Origin: Heterostelium album PN500 | Taxonomy: Eukaryota > Evosea > Eumycetozoa > Acytosteliales > Acytosteliaceae | Assembly (NCBI RefSeq): GCF_000004825.1 | Contig: NW_008805073.1 | Span: forward strand, 682,001 to 746,000 | Reading direction: 5' to 3' | DNA: 64,000 nucleotides | Shown here: piece after piece, positions 1 to 12,840 of the stretch | How positions within the stretch are numbered: position 1 is the stretch's first letter | How the letters are laid out: each line of letters opens with the position of its first letter | Notes under the pieces: model-generated | Told to the model about the DNA's origin: nothing | Database searches by the model: none | The model's input: only the letters and a program-made list of their open reading frames with translations | Translations under genes and position numbers: made by a program

Positions 1-2961
1 GAGAATATTCTTTGTAGTGACGACACTGTAGGTTCTATAGAGTGCTTATCAAGTTGCTCGTATAGACCTGCTTTTAACAGTGACAACAATAGGTAGTTAA
101 GTTCTATTGCATTAAAGATAATATCACCCATATTTGATATTGAGAATATTAACTATATATAATTTCGATATTAGTATATTGATTATTAAGGTTAGGCTAT
201 TCGAAATTAACAGTGTTTTGTATATACATACATTAGGTAGTTGTGATGGTAGAATAGATGTTGCCAATGAGCTTAGTTTCGAAAGTAACAATGATTCGAT
301 AGTATTCGGTTTGTTGTTTGGTTTGGTGAGTGATAATGAGTTAAGTTGATTCATGTACTCTGTGATGATTTGTGTCTTTACATGTAAAGGATATTTAAAA
401 TGAATTGAATCTAAAAGTAACAGTATGTTTTCCTATATATATAATATAATATTTAATGTTAGAATGATTCATTTAATAGTTAGATAATGGAGTATAGTAT
501 AATAATAGTTACCAGACAATCAAAAGATTGTGATTCGAGATTCTGTGAAATTAGTTTTAGTAACTGAGGTATCAGTTTATCTTCGACCAGACTCTTGACC
601 GTCGTTGAAAGAGATACATCGTTGGATTTCTCAAATGATTCAAAGAAGAGCATCGGTAGAATAGGTCGAATCAAATAGTTATTCTTTTCTAGATATTCAT
701 TCACCAATTTATTATACAACATATCCTGAGTAGATTTAATATCAATAATAAAGGTTAGTTAAGTTTTAGTTATATAGTTAGAGTTAATACAAACTTGATA
801 AGAAGTATTTGATAGATATATTGATAGTATAATATTATAGCAATCTAATATATCTTCGATATTCTCAAGATATTTAGTTGCTAATGACTTGAGTTGCTCT
901 ATTATGTATTGACATGTCCAATCGATCATGGATGTGTAGTTGCTGAAGTGTATGATAATGTTTCGCCAGAGAAGTGCCACCGATTTCTTTACGACCGGGT
1001 GATTCGACTGTATGATGAAGTTTGAGAGGTGAATGAAGAGTTGTGTTGTGAGAAGCTCTGGATGTGTTGCAATAAAGTTGAGTTGTGCCACCAGAATGTC
1101 ATGTTTGTAGTGACTGTTCTTTATCTCAGGCATACAGAACGACAGTATATCAAAGCTAACCAACAGCAGATTCATATTGGTCGATAGTGATAGGTTATTA
1201 GAGTATTTCAATCCACCGTTGAACAACATCAATAATAACTTTAGTTTACCAAATAAAAGTGGTGACGATGATGATGATGACGTTGTTGTCGTTGTTGTTG
1301 TTGTTGAATTTGATAATGAAATGATTTGATTCTTTGATGCTACAGAAATGGGTTGATCCTGATAGAGTTTATCAATCCATGGAAACATATGATTTATCAC
1401 AGATTCACCATGACTTTGCATCAGCAACTGAAAAGCTTCTTCATAGTTTGGCATTAGCTTCTTTACATTCTCAACATCGTCTGGTTTCAACTGAGATAGC
1501 GGTGGTAAGTGACTGAATACAAATGAAGATCTATGAGTAAGTATAATTCATCTATGTTTAATAATTCAATTAGTTATGTTTGTTGATACATACTGAAGGG
1601 TTTTAACTAAAAACTGTACATAGACACCAAGAGATAGAAAATTAATTGAAAATATCTTATAGAATGTAGTTTGACATTTAAGATTGAACGCTGCAAGTTT
1701 GAGGAATTTCAATTTATCTTGTTGATTACTTTGTTCCTAAGATACACATTAACAATATTAGTTAGTTAGTTAGTTATGAATCTATCAAAAAATCAACAAT
1801 ATCATCATTATCTCATCATCATCATCATCACTTCATACCTTTGATAATACCAATAATATAAATTCATTTAGATTATGTTGTGCATAGGTCGATATCTTTT
1901 CAAAGAGTGATCGATATTCGATATGCTCGATGATTATCCTATGGTTATTCAAGTAGGTCTCTGCAGTCTTGTAAAGATTCATCAACAATGGTTTGTTTGT
2001 TTCAATACCAATTTCAAATAACTTGAATAACTCTGAACAATCTATATATAAATACATGTAGTTGTAGTATGTTAGTTGTTTGTTTGTTTGTTTTCTATAC
2101 TTCAAGTAGTATTGTATAGTATAGTATAGTATATTACTTACAATAAGTTAAATCATCAATAGATGTTGTATTCTCATTGAAATAATCTTTGTTTTCAAAG
2201 ATTGAGCGGAGTGTCGCTATGATTTGTTCTATCTTCTTGAAGAGTTTCTCCATGATTTTCGATGGTGAATCTAGATTGTCGTTGGTGGTGTTGTAGAGCT
2301 GATTGGTGAGCATGCTCGTTGCCAAATCTCTGTAGGTGTTCATGTGCTTCAGTAGGTAGATAGAGCTGCTCAGCAGCGGTTTGACGTGTCCAGAGTTAAC
2401 GGGACAGAACTGGCTGAATCCAACGAGCAGACCACTCAGTAGATCTATATATACATCTTGAGTCATCAACACCAGCGTCAGATCATTCGAACTACATCCA
2501 CTCTCTATCAATCGCGAAACACGACCGCCAAACGACTCTATCGAGGCAGCGGCATTATCCAACAGCAGATTCCTAAACTTTAGATATTCCTCTAGTGAAT
2601 CCAAACACTTTAGATATTGAATCGATAGTTTCCATGCTAGAAATGATGTTTCATTCGTCGATTCAATGATATATTTCTAGAGATTTTAAACGATAATTGT
2701 TGTGCATTAGTAGTAGTAGATATGACAATGAAATAAATAGTAAAACAAATAATTACATACAGTTATAATATTGTAAAGCAATGGTTTTAGAGATACACAA
2801 TCCAAGTTTTTAGCTATGTTGATCGCTTTATCGAAATAGGTATATGAGTCAGATGAATCAGACTTCAAACGTTGTAGATGACCTAATATTTGACCGAGTC
2901 TATCTAGCTTTTGTTGTGGAGTGATCTGCACCTGTTGTTGTTGTGTTGACTGTGTATGCAT
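1..2961 (-). CDS. Unrecognised alpha-helical protein, 5' part (gene runs off the left edge)
   Basis: I do not recognise the family. Eight exons can be joined in frame on the minus strand: 2761-2961, 2142-2676, 1839-2041, 1594-1736, 795-1530, 513-725, 232-357 and 1-152, about 769 codons before the window ends. All introns are short, AT-rich and GT...AG. The start is the ATG at 2961, followed by a Gln-rich stretch (MHTQSTQQQQVQ). The product is rich in Leu/Ile helices and looks like a HEAT/armadillo-type or vacuolar-sorting-type solenoid, with a Thr/Ser homopolymer tract encoded near 1260-1310. No catalytic motif, signal peptide or membrane span is visible. I compared it by memory with VPS35L, AP-5 zeta and WASH-complex subunits and saw no convincing match. 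It is transcribed away from the glutaredoxin-like gene at 3554. The last two joins (513/357 and 232/152) are the least certain. Confidence 0.75.
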
Positions 2962-3553
2962 TTCACTCTCTTCTGCTTCTACTGTCTCTTAAATTAATTG
3001 TTTTTGTGTGTGTTTTTTGAACAACATGTTTCAAAATCTGATAAATAAATTTTATTTTTTACAACAATTTCTAAGAATTATTTAAAATCTATCTTCAAAA
3101 ATTTTTTTTTTTGTACAATTGGTCAACATTATCCATTATTAGTTATCAGCTTAATCAAATTAATAATTTTAATCAAAACAAACAAATAAATAAAGATAAA
3201 AATAAAAACTATAAGTTGAAAAAGTGGATTGATTGTGAGGTTTGTTATATTTTTCAAGATGAATTAGTTTGTTTAGGAAGTATTCTAAACAAGTGGAAAC
3301 CAATTAGATTCATCTAAGTCTTCATCGGGGAAATAATAATATTATTGATGAAAAAATTTGGAATAGAAATGAAAACAGTATACAATTGATGGGACAGCGA
3401 AAGTATAGTGGTTCTATTACTATTAATCACTTATACTATTTCAATTTCAAATCAAATACTACCATGTTTTTTCATGGAATTTTAAATGAATTTGTTTTTT
3501 TTTTTTGTTCATGATCAGTTTCAATAAGATCTTAAACAATAAACTATAGTGCA
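2962..3553. other. Divergent intergenic region
   Basis: AT-rich DNA lies between two divergently transcribed genes and should hold both promoters. Oligo-T runs lie at about 3051-3112 and 3487-3506. A short open frame at 3111-3317 has no ATG start and no family resemblance, so I do not call it a gene. Confidence 0.6.
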
Positions 3554-4019
3554 ATGTTAACAAAGATAATATCACCAATATTGACAATTAGATTCTTTTC
3601 AAGACCAACATGTTCATTGTGTATCGATGCTAAAGAGATATTGTATCCACTTGTTGATGAAGTAATTATCACCAAACTGTTAGTTAGTTAGATAGTTAGA
3701 TACAATTATTAATAATTGTGATCTACAAAAACATTACCACACATTACATTTCATATCAATAATCTAGGTAGTGTATAACTTGAAACAAGAAAAAAAGAAC
3801 TTTGATAGTTCTTTGATCAAAGTCGAGGAGATAGACATTGACCAACCACAAAACAAAGAGTATTACGACCTTTATAAAAACGATGTTCCTGTGTGTATGG
3901 TCGATAAGAAATTGATATTCAAACATCGTCTTTTAGATGAAGATAAATTCATTTTCGATATAGATAATCTATTTAAACAGAAACAAAATCAACAACAAAC
4001 AAACAAACAAAATAAATAA
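3554..4019 (+). CDS. Glutaredoxin-like protein (C5orf63/YDR286C type, DUF836)
   Basis: This is a two-exon gene: exon 1 at 3554-3661 (36 codons, phase 0) and exon 2 at 3768-4019. The intron 3662-3767 has GTAATT at its start and CTAG at its end. The 119-aa product has a thioredoxin-fold start with the redox-type motif RPTCSLCIDAKE (CxxC), then DIDQPQNKEYYDLY and the cis-proline motif VPVCMVD, followed by FKHRLLDED. This order (strand, CxxC helix, acidic D-I-D strand, VPV turn) is typical of the small glutaredoxin-like family of fungi and animals. Its members are thought to act as thiol oxidoreductases, but their substrates are poorly known. An Asn/Gln/Lys-rich tail ends the protein. It converges on the MIX23 gene, with only 67 bases between the two stop codons. 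Function is inferred from fold motifs only. Confidence 0.82.
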
Positions 4020-4086
4020 AAACAATTTGTATATTTAACTTTCTAAGCTAATTTATATGTATTTATATATATATATCGTTTTATTA

Positions 4087-4557
4087 TTATTTACAAATTT
4101 TATGAAATGTCTTCTTTGCACTTGATTGTAATACAGTTTCTACATCTTTTTCCATTGTAAGTAGATTCAATTTGTGTCGAAGTTGACGAAGTTCATCTTT
4201 ATTCTGTGGTGTTAATTGACTTATTTCATTCTCTGTCGTACCTATACAATTATCTATCAGCTGTAGTCTTAAATTCGATACTGTATTCAAACGATCCCAT
4301 ACATCTTGACATTCATTAAAACTCTTTATCTTATTAATTTCATACAAAAAGTAATCTATATAAACGAAATTAATTAATAATCAATAACCAAATCAATAGC
4401 TATTACATCATATGTAATACCAACCATTTGCTTTTCTAGAATAAACAAGGTAATCTTTCAGATCTACGTAATCGCATCTGAACTTGGTATTTGGTGGATT
4501 TAAAGGTAACACATTCGGTGACCATGATGCAGACATTGTTGAAGGATTAAATGACAT
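4087..4557 (-). CDS. mix23: MIX23/CCDC58 homologue, mitochondrial intermembrane-space protein
   Basis: There are two exons, 4425-4557 and 4087-4355, giving 133 aa. The donor GTTGGT at 4424 is chosen over a nearby GTATTA because only it keeps the frame open. The codon formed across the junction is Asp, which falls where human MIX23 has its RTIDD motif. All four family cysteines are present in order: FRCDY, NECQD, DNCIG and KICK. The LRQLRHKLNLLTMEKDVETV segment matches the conserved second half of the family. MIX23 is a soluble intermembrane-space protein with twin CX(n)C motifs, linked in yeast to mitochondrial protein import. Length agrees with the human protein (about 144 aa). The gene lies between the convergent glutaredoxin-like gene and the 3' end of pex5, 212 bases away. 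Family assignment is from remembered motif order, not a search. Confidence 0.85.
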
Positions 4558-4769
4558 CTTCTCTCTATCTTTATATATATTTATAATATCTTATTAATGT
4601 TTAAATCTATACCAAATATTACAAACTATAGTTATCTTTAAAATATTATTAAAAGATGTTTTAAAACTTTTAAAAAACTAAAAATTATTAAAATAAGGAA
4701 AAACTTTATATTAAAAAAACAAAAAAACATATAGGTTTACAGATATATATTAAATTAACATTCAATTTA

Positions 4770-7003
4770 TTACATGAATTTGAAATCATTTACAAAATCA
4801 TTGACATCTCTTCTCTCTGCTTTTGTTACGAGATCATCTCTTGACATCAACCTGAATACCATCTTTAGATTATCCCAAATGTGTACTGCCTCTGGATGTA
4901 TCGCCAGAGCACCCAAAAACGTTTGTGCGGCCTCTCCATACATGTTCAATGCGAGATAACTGATTCCAAGATTGGATCTGGCACGCACATAACTTGGTTT
5001 CTGTTCGAGCGCTTGGAAATAGGCGCCGAGTGCTTCTTGACTACGATTGCTGTTGGCCAGGGTGGCACCGAGTTTGTTCCACAGCTGGTAGTCGGTAGAG
5101 TTGTTTTGAAGTGCCGCCTTGAAACAGTCGACTGCCTTCTCGTACTCGTATGACATGTTGTAGAGAAGACCGAGTGCGGTTTGCACCTCGGGATCCGGTT
5201 CGTTTGGACGCTGACGTGCCGCCTCCAAGAACCACTCTGACGTGTGACGATGACGCTTCCAAGTGTCTTGGAAGGTGGACAACTCCTCTTCCTCTTTGCC
5301 GATCGCAGAGAAATTGATGTGACTGTAGGCGGGATTGCCGACGAGCCACTCCTCGAGAGTTTCGAGTGCGCGCTCCTTCTGGTAGTCGTTGGTGTAGCTC
5401 ACCGAGAGTGCCATTCTCGCTTTCAGGTTGGTTGGATCGAGGTCGATTGCCTTCAGCAGACAAGAGATTGCCTGTTGATCCTTATCGTTCTCGGCATGAG
5501 CGATTCCCAGATACATCCAGGCTTCCGAGTTCTCTGGATTTCTCATGACTTCGCTCTCCAACGTGATAATGGCATCGGTGATCAATCCCTGATTGAACAG
5601 ATCCATTCCAGCCTCGAAAGTGTCCTCTGGTCGCGATTCGTTGATGGTGAATTGATACATTCTAAGACGCTCGTCAGACACTGTGTCTGTGAATCCCGAG
5701 TAGTCATTCACCCATGAATCACCAATGTCTTCCAGGTGCGGTTCCGAAGTATGTTGCTGCTGTTCATTGTTGTGTACCAATGTGTTTCCAACGATTTGTG
5801 CATCTCCACTGTGTAGTTGATTCATCAACTTCATAAAGTTTGATCGTTTCAGTTTGGGATCGTTGATTCTGGTGATCGATTCCGTAATCTCTGTGAGTGA
5901 TTTCCTTGCTGTTTCGTCCCATGCCGCGTCAACCGAACGATCCTCGCCATTGATCCAAGCATCTTCAAATGGATCATCTTCACCAGTGATCTTATCCCAT
6001 TCATCGTCGTAAACATCTTCCTCAATAGCATTCTCATAGGCTTCATCGTAATCTTGTTCCACTTCGTCATAGTCTGGATACTCTTGTTTGTATTGATGTT
6101 CCTCTCCAAACTGTTGTGGTGGATTAAACATACCATTGTTCACAGTGGATCCCCAATGTTCTTCCAAATCATCGAAATTATCTTCTTCAATATGAAGAGC
6201 ATCAATTAATCTATGTAGCTGGTCACTTTCATATCCTGGATCCTTAACTATTGTTTACAAAAGTAAAGTAATCGAATATTAGTTATCTAAACATTTGTTT
6301 GTCACAATTATATATATATATATATTGAATAGTTAACATACCTTCATTCAATTGTCTAAATAATACTTCACTTCTACTTTTAATTATATTTTTCTCAAGC
6401 TTTGATAAACCTAAATCACCAAGATTAATTGATGGTAATAAATGCTATTTGTAACGATAGTAAGTATATAAAATATATTGTTATTAATATGATAGATAGA
6501 TATATAACATACATGTGACTGTGAAGATGAAATGAAATCTTTAAAGAAATGTTGTAGTTCACTGTGTTTCTCTTTTGGTATTGAGCTTTGGTGTTCACCA
6601 ATACCATGCATAAACAACTCTTCGTCACCGTGATACATCATGTGTTGTGGGTGGTCTCTCATCATATTTCTATTGAGCATGGCATCGAGATCGTCATGAT
6701 GCAAATGATCACCACCTGCATTGAAATACTCATCGAACTGACTCTCATCGAATTCCTCACCATGTTGTTGATAGAATCTTTCTCTACCATCTCTTTCCCA
6801 TTGATCCTATTATTAATAATCAAATATATACATAAATATTAACATGTTAATAAACAACAATAATAACATTTAGAGATATTCAATTAATCTCCACAACATA
6901 CATGATATAATCCTGTATTTTTTGATGTAAATTGTTGTACAAAACCTCCTAAAGCATTAGGTTCAGCGCATTCAGGTTCAACCAAATCTCTAAGTAATGA
7001 CAT
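4770..7003 (-). CDS. pex5: Peroxisomal targeting signal 1 receptor PEX5
   Basis: Four exons join in frame: 6902-7003, 6513-6806, 6342-6444 and 4770-6247, giving 658 aa. PEX5 binds the C-terminal SKL-type signal of cargo in the cytosol and carries it to the peroxisomal docking and translocation complex. Exon 1 gives the conserved extreme N-terminus LVEPECAEPNALGG with Cys12, the residue ubiquitinated during receptor recycling. The middle of the protein is acidic and carries WxxxF/Y-like motifs (for example WVNDY), the sites that bind PEX14/PEX13. The C-terminal half is a tetratricopeptide array with typical signatures such as AWMYLGIAHAENDKDQQAI, LWNKLGATLANSNRSQEAL and ARSNLGISYLALNMYGEAA. 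Length is close to human PEX5 (639 aa). The gene is divergent from kif12, sharing a 1.17-kb upstream region. Short first exons are common here and would be missed by ORF calling. Confidence 0.95.
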
Positions 7004-8176
7004 TCTTTTGCTTTGATTCTGTTTTCTTATATTTACTACTTTTATATTTATATCTTATATCTTATATTACTTTAGTATTAAATGTATGAATTTTATATAT
7101 CTATATACTTTATCTTAATATATAATTTATCGAAAATCTGAGTAAAACAAAATTAATATGAATAATAAAAAAAATAAAAACATTGTTTTTTGAATTTTCA
7201 AAATTAATGAATCAGCATTGGCAGTACAATAAAAATTGTTTTTTTTTAATCTTCTTTGTTTAATTTAAATTGATATTTATTTATTTTTCGTGTTGTTCTA
7301 TTTACATTTAGGTCGAGCAAGAACTATACTTTTTATTGTGTCATTCGGTACTTTTTATAAACAACATAATTATTTGTTTAAATTTTAGTGAAGGAATGTC
7401 AATCTTTAAAAAAAAAAGTTAATTAACCATACAAATTGCAATGCACAAAAGATTGATAATCACGATATGTTAGATAGAACTAACAACAATTGAATAAAAT
7501 GCTTAAAAAAGGTCAACCACCACGAAAGCTAAGAAAAAATATTATAATTTTTGATAAAAAAGAACATTATTTTATTTATTGTTATAATGCTTCTTTTTTT
7601 TATTCCTGTCTTTATTGTGTCTTTGCATATAAATTACTGATTAATATTAATATTAATGTTTAATAGATATCATTGAATTGGATCAATGAAAGAACCAAAC
7701 CACCCTTTTATAATTTTTTTTTTTTTTAGTAGTGCGCCATTTTTTAAAAAATTTAAATTATCAACCGTTAGAAGTCATTATTTTAAAATAAAATGGATCT
7801 CAATTGTGATTGTTTTAACTGTTTTTGTTGCAACAATCAATAATAACAATAATCAAAATAATAAACATAGTTTAGTTTTACATAGTAGTTAGTATTTTAT
7901 TAAACTGACTAATATCAAATCATATCTAATTATTAATATTAAACATACATACAAAAGGAAAGAGGATATAAAAACTTATTATTGTTTATTTATATAATAA
8001 TGTATTTTATTTATCATTGAAAACAAACAAAAAAAAAACAATCATAATAACATTTAATTGAAGAAGTTAAAAGTAAAACAGTTAACTTACTTCCTCCTCT
8101 TTTCTTTTATCTAATCTATTTATTTTTTTCTATCTATATATATATCTAATCAAATATTACTATATTCACATACAAA
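7004..8176. other. Divergent intergenic region between pex5 and kif12
   Basis: Very AT-rich DNA with oligo-T and oligo-A runs (for example 7240-7248, 7720-7729, 8029-8038) presumably holds both promoters. A 68-codon ATG frame at 7686-7892 encodes a Phe/Asn-rich string with one hydrophobic segment; it shows no family features. No RNA gene is visible. Confidence 0.6.
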
Positions 8177-11100
8177 ATGATGGCAACAACATCTTCTGCT
8201 AAAAAAAATGATATTTTAATGTCACCTGCTTTGACTTCAAGAAGGTATAATAAACAACTGAAATATTTTTAATAAATAATATTTTTTTATTAACCTACCT
8301 TATATTTATAATTATTATTGATTTGATTATTATAGTCCACTTACAAATAATATAAATAGAATATCAACCATTTCAACACCATACTCTGTGAAAAAGAAGA
8401 TTACCACCATCACTGCTGGAAATGGAAACATCAATCATTTGAATAGATCACCGATTACATCGCCACGTGTATCGACTATCAATAACACTACACTGAATAC
8501 CACTGCAATTCTCAATACTACTGCCACCAATATGATGAGTGCACGCGTTAAGCTCAACGATGACTCTGTCGAGCCAATGAAGGTCTATCTTCGTATCAGA
8601 CCACTGTCAACCGACGAAGTCAAGGCCAAAGAATCGAATTGTTTCCACAACTTGACACTGACCTCTGCCAACATCAAGTCTGGAAGTGGCAGCAATACCA
8701 CCAGCAGTAGCTCAACCACACTCAATAAGGATAGAGTTGCCAACGAATCCGAGGGTAAATTCTCATTCTCACAGGTTTTCAACGTCTCCACTACACAACA
8801 ACAACTTTTCAGGTAATTATCCATCCAACAAACTTGTTTTTATTTTCACATTGAAAACTAACAATGATATACTTTCAATTTTCTTTTACTTTTTTATATA
8901 TATATTTTTTTTCTAGAACTGTATCATTTCCATTAATACAATCATTTGTAAATGGACATAATATATTGTTGTTGGCGTATGGTGTTACCAATGCCGGTAA
9001 GACCCATACAATCAGTGGATCACACAGGGATCCAGGTATAATTCCACGTTCTTTGGATCTACTTTTCAAATCGATTCCAAGGCGTCTGTTGAAACAAAAC
9101 GAAGGCAATGAGTATAATGATAGTGTTGGAAGTGTTGATGATGACGGTGAGACTGATTCGATGTTTGTCGATGCCCCAGATTCACCGTCGCTCAACGTCG
9201 AGCAACAACTCCAGATATCACGTAGCCACAGGTACGTGGTTTGGCTGTCGTACTATGAGATCTACAAAGACAACGTCTACGACTTGCTCGACGACACCCC
9301 TCCAAAACAGAAATCACACCTCAAAGTAGAGGCAACCAACACTGGCGAGAGTGTCACCATTAAGAACTTGACAGAGGTCCTCGTCGGTACCATCGAAGAG
9401 GTGCACGAGGTGCTTGAGCAAGGTCTGGCCGCCAGACGTGTCGGTGGCACCAAACTCAACAAGGGTAGCAGTCGTAGTCATGCTGTGCTCACCGTCAAGT
9501 TGGTTACCTATCCAGACTGTGGCTCCCAACTACCCTCTGAGAATCAAATCCGATCCTCCAAGTTGTGTATTGTTGATTTGGCTGGAAGTGAGCGTTCGAA
9601 GCGTACCGATGCTGGCGGTGAACGTTTCAAGGAGGCAACCAATATCAACTCGTCGCTGTTGGTACTCGGTCGTTGCATGGAAGCACTGCGTCAGAACAAG
9701 AGTCGTTCCGCCAACCAACAGGCAGTTGTTCCACCCTGGCGTGAGTCTAAACTCACCAGAATCTGCCAAGAGTATTTCGTTGGAAATGGAAAGACTTCGA
9801 TGATTGTCAATGTCAGTCCAACCACCAGGGATTCCGAAGAGACTCTCAATGTCTTGAAATTCTCTGCCATTGCCAAGGAGATTACTACTCAATCAAAGAT
9901 TGACACTGGCAAAGCATTGAAAAGCAGTGCAGCCGCTATTACTTTGAAAAAGAGAAAGCCAACTGCTGAGGACGATGATAAACTCGAGTCGGCGTCTTCA
10001 ACTTTACTTCAGCAACAACAACAACAACAACAACTCCAACAGTTGAATACGCAAAGATTGAAACGTGCTCATATGTCACCGGATATCAATCAATTGCAAC
10101 CAAAGATTGATTATATCTCGATGGAGAAGAATCAATTGCTAGATCAAATTCAATGGTTCCAACATAAACTAAATCATTCCGAGTTGAAGATGGCCGAGAT
10201 TGAAGCAACCATTCGTGAGCAAGTCGGACAAGAAGCATCGACTCATCTCATGGAGATGGAACAGCAGTTCAAGGAACGACTTGCTAACGAAGCAAAGTTG
10301 ATGGAATCACGTCTCAATAGCAAGCTGTCATTGTTCAATCGTCTCAGAGGCATCCAAGACAATATCAACTACGAAGAGAAGAACAAAGAGTGGCAACTCA
10401 TGATCAACTCACTCACCAATGAGAAGCAAGAGCTCTCTCGCAAGTTGGATGCCGCCATCATTGAAGTTGAGCAACGCAAAAAAGTCAACGAAGAGAATTT
10501 CAACCAAATTCTCTCACTGAAATCGATGAAGCGTGAGCTCGAAGAGGAGAAGAACAACATGATTGGCGAACTCAAGTCTTTCCAAGAGAAGGGATCGCTT
10601 CTTCAGATCCAACACGACATGGAGATCCAAGAGAAGAAAGCATTCATCGAGTTTGAACTTCAAGAGTATAAGGAAAAGATTTCACTGGAGAATACCACTC
10701 TCCAGATTCAACTGAACCAAGAGCGCAGAGAGAAACAAGCACTCATTGAAGAGCTGACAAAATGGCGTCAAAAAGCCGAGGAGAATTCGTCACTCCTCAA
10801 CCAATCGTTCAATGACCAACTCAAGGAGAAGCACGCCAAGAGTCCATTCAAGAACTTTAATATCTCCAGCACTCCACTGCGTACTCGTATCTACGGTACC
10901 AAAGTTGCATTGCTCAATGAGAGTCTCGACCATAAGACACTGTTTAAGGGTGACATTGAAAAGTCGGTCAGTGGCCAAGGTTTCTCTGTGAGATTCACTG
11001 ACTCTGAAGTGATTCCACCAACACCCTCGTCCGCCAGCAAGTCGTCGTCGTCCGTCATGCCAAGTCCAGCCCGTTCCAACGTAAACAACAATAACAATGG

Positions 11101-12592
11101 AGGACCAGGTACACCAACATCTTGCCAGATGTCAACTGTTTCACAGTGGACACCGGATCGTACTGCCGACCACTCGGTTGACGGCAGTTTGTTGATGCAG
11201 GCAATCGACGAAGATGACATTGACATGGAGATGTCTCAGATGCAGATGGACGAGTGGCAAGACATTGACATCAGTGAGAACGACAAGTCCGCACCGAAGC
11301 GTACCAATTCGACCTCCTCCACAAAGAAATTCTTGACCAAGACCAAAGATATTCTGACATCGAGCACCAAAGATATTTCCAATCTCACCTCTTCATTCTC
11401 CAAGGAGCCAAAGGAAAAGGTTAAATCCGACAAGGAATTACAAAAGGAAAGAGAGAAGGAACGCGAGAGAGAAAAGGAGCGTGAAAAAGAGCGTGAAAAA
11501 GAGCGTGAAAAAGAGCGTGAAAAAGAGAGAGAAAAATTAGAAAAGGAGAGACTTGAAATCGAAAAGGCAGAGAAGGCAGAAAAAGAAAGATTGGAGAAAG
11601 AGAAATTAGAGAAGGAGAAGGAAGCCAAAGCCAAAGAGAAGAAAGAAGATAAAAAGAATGCCAAATCCAGTTCAAAGGCTGCTTCCAAAGAAAAGGAACC
11701 AGTCGAGAAGGAAAAGAAAAAGATTGGTGCACTCTCCAAGGTTTTACCAACATTCAAAAAGGCAACTACAACTTCCACCACCGTCACAAGCACTGCCACT
11801 GCAAATAAGAAGGGTACCGCTGCAACAATTGGTAAAATCACCAAACAATCTGCTGCCTCAACTGCGGCTGCTACAACTACATCATCAACATCAACTGTCA
11901 TTTCAAATAATAACAATAATAACAATACCAATAATAATGGTGCCAACGTTAATTCTGTTGCTGCAACATTTGGTAGTCCTTCACATCTTCATCCTTTATC
12001 TCCAATCAAATCATTGTCATCTCCTCAGTTGGCAGCATCGTCGCCACCCACCTCACCAGCCGCCAAGAAGATGCATAAACAGTTGGTCTACACACATTCC
12101 AGCCCATCTGAGCTGACCGCCATGCCATCGACCAGCAGCAGCAGCAGTACTACCACCAGCAAAACTAATAGTTCCAATAGCTCTTCGAGTGACTTGACAG
12201 GTAGTTCCAATAACAACAGCAACACCACCAACAAGGTTGCAATGGCCAAACGCAAGTTGGCACCAAAATCACAGATGAATCTCCTATCAATGTCAGACGA
12301 AGAGGAATCACCACAAAAACCAACCGCTTCACTACAACGACAGAAATCACTGAAAAGTCTCACATCTTCAGCTACATCGACCTCCTCCACACTTTCAAGC
12401 TTTAAAACCCCAGCCAAAACACCAGCAATTACACCTCTCAAATCTAAATTTAGCAAAGTCAGCAAATTGACCTCACAGTTTGAATCAACATCATCCTCAC
12501 AAACGAATCCACAAACTCCATCAGTTGTCAAACAACACGGTCTAAGAAGAAGAAGTAAATTGAAATCAGTCATCAAATTCGAATTGAATTAG
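8177..12592 (+). CDS. kif12: Kinesin-6 (MKLP/KIF20-like) mitotic motor
   Basis: Three exons (8177-8244, 8336-8812, 8917-12592) give 1406 aa. The motor domain is N-terminal, starting VYLRIRPLS. Its P-loop is AYGVTNAGKTHT, a kinesin-6 hallmark in which most kinesins have GQT instead of GVT. Switch I reads NKGSSRSHAVL and switch II VDLAGSERSKR. A long insert between the P-loop and the next strand (rough residues 230-290) is also typical of kinesin-6. Coiled coil follows from about residue 560 to 830. A basic-acidic KER/EKERE segment is then encoded by a 12-base tandem repeat near 11460-11540, and the tail is Ser/Thr/Asn-rich. D. discoideum kif12 is the single kinesin-6 and works at the spindle midzone and furrow in cytokinesis. 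A polyglutamine run lies near residue 540. The first exon is tiny and its ATG (8177) is followed at once by a second ATG. Confidence 0.93.
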
Positions 12593-12840
12593 AAACATAA
12601 AGACGACACTTTTTTTTAATAATAAAATTAATAATAATAATAATAATAATGTATATATAATAAAAATAAAATAAAAAGTATTTAAATAAACAAACAAATA
12701 ATAGTTGTTTTTTTTTTTTTTTAATTAGAATTTACAAATACACAAATTTATTGAATGCCAAAAGAAACAAAAAAAAAATGATAACAATTGGAAGGTTTAA
12801 ATCAATTTTAATATGATATTATTATTATTATTTAATATTC
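12593..12840. other. Short convergent intergenic spacer
   Basis: AT-rich spacer between the kif12 stop codon and the last exon of CHMP1. It has AATAAA-type sequences on both strands and a T-run at 12707-12722. I see no gene in it. Confidence 0.6.

Noticed and set aside
1334-1516. 60-codon plus-strand frame
   Set aside because: Antisense to a well-supported exon of the first gene.
3111-3317. 68-codon plus-strand frame with a few cysteines
   Set aside because: No ATG start, Lys/Asn/Ile-rich as expected by chance in AT-rich DNA, and no family resemblance.
7686-7892. 68-codon ATG frame with one hydrophobic stretch
   Set aside because: Phe and Asn runs reflect T- and A-runs; no promoter layout or conserved motif.
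11236-11946. Long antisense frame rich in Ser/Phe/Leu inside kif12
   Set aside because: It is the mirror of the Lys/Glu/Arg repeat and acidic tail of the kinesin; repeats keep the opposite strand open.
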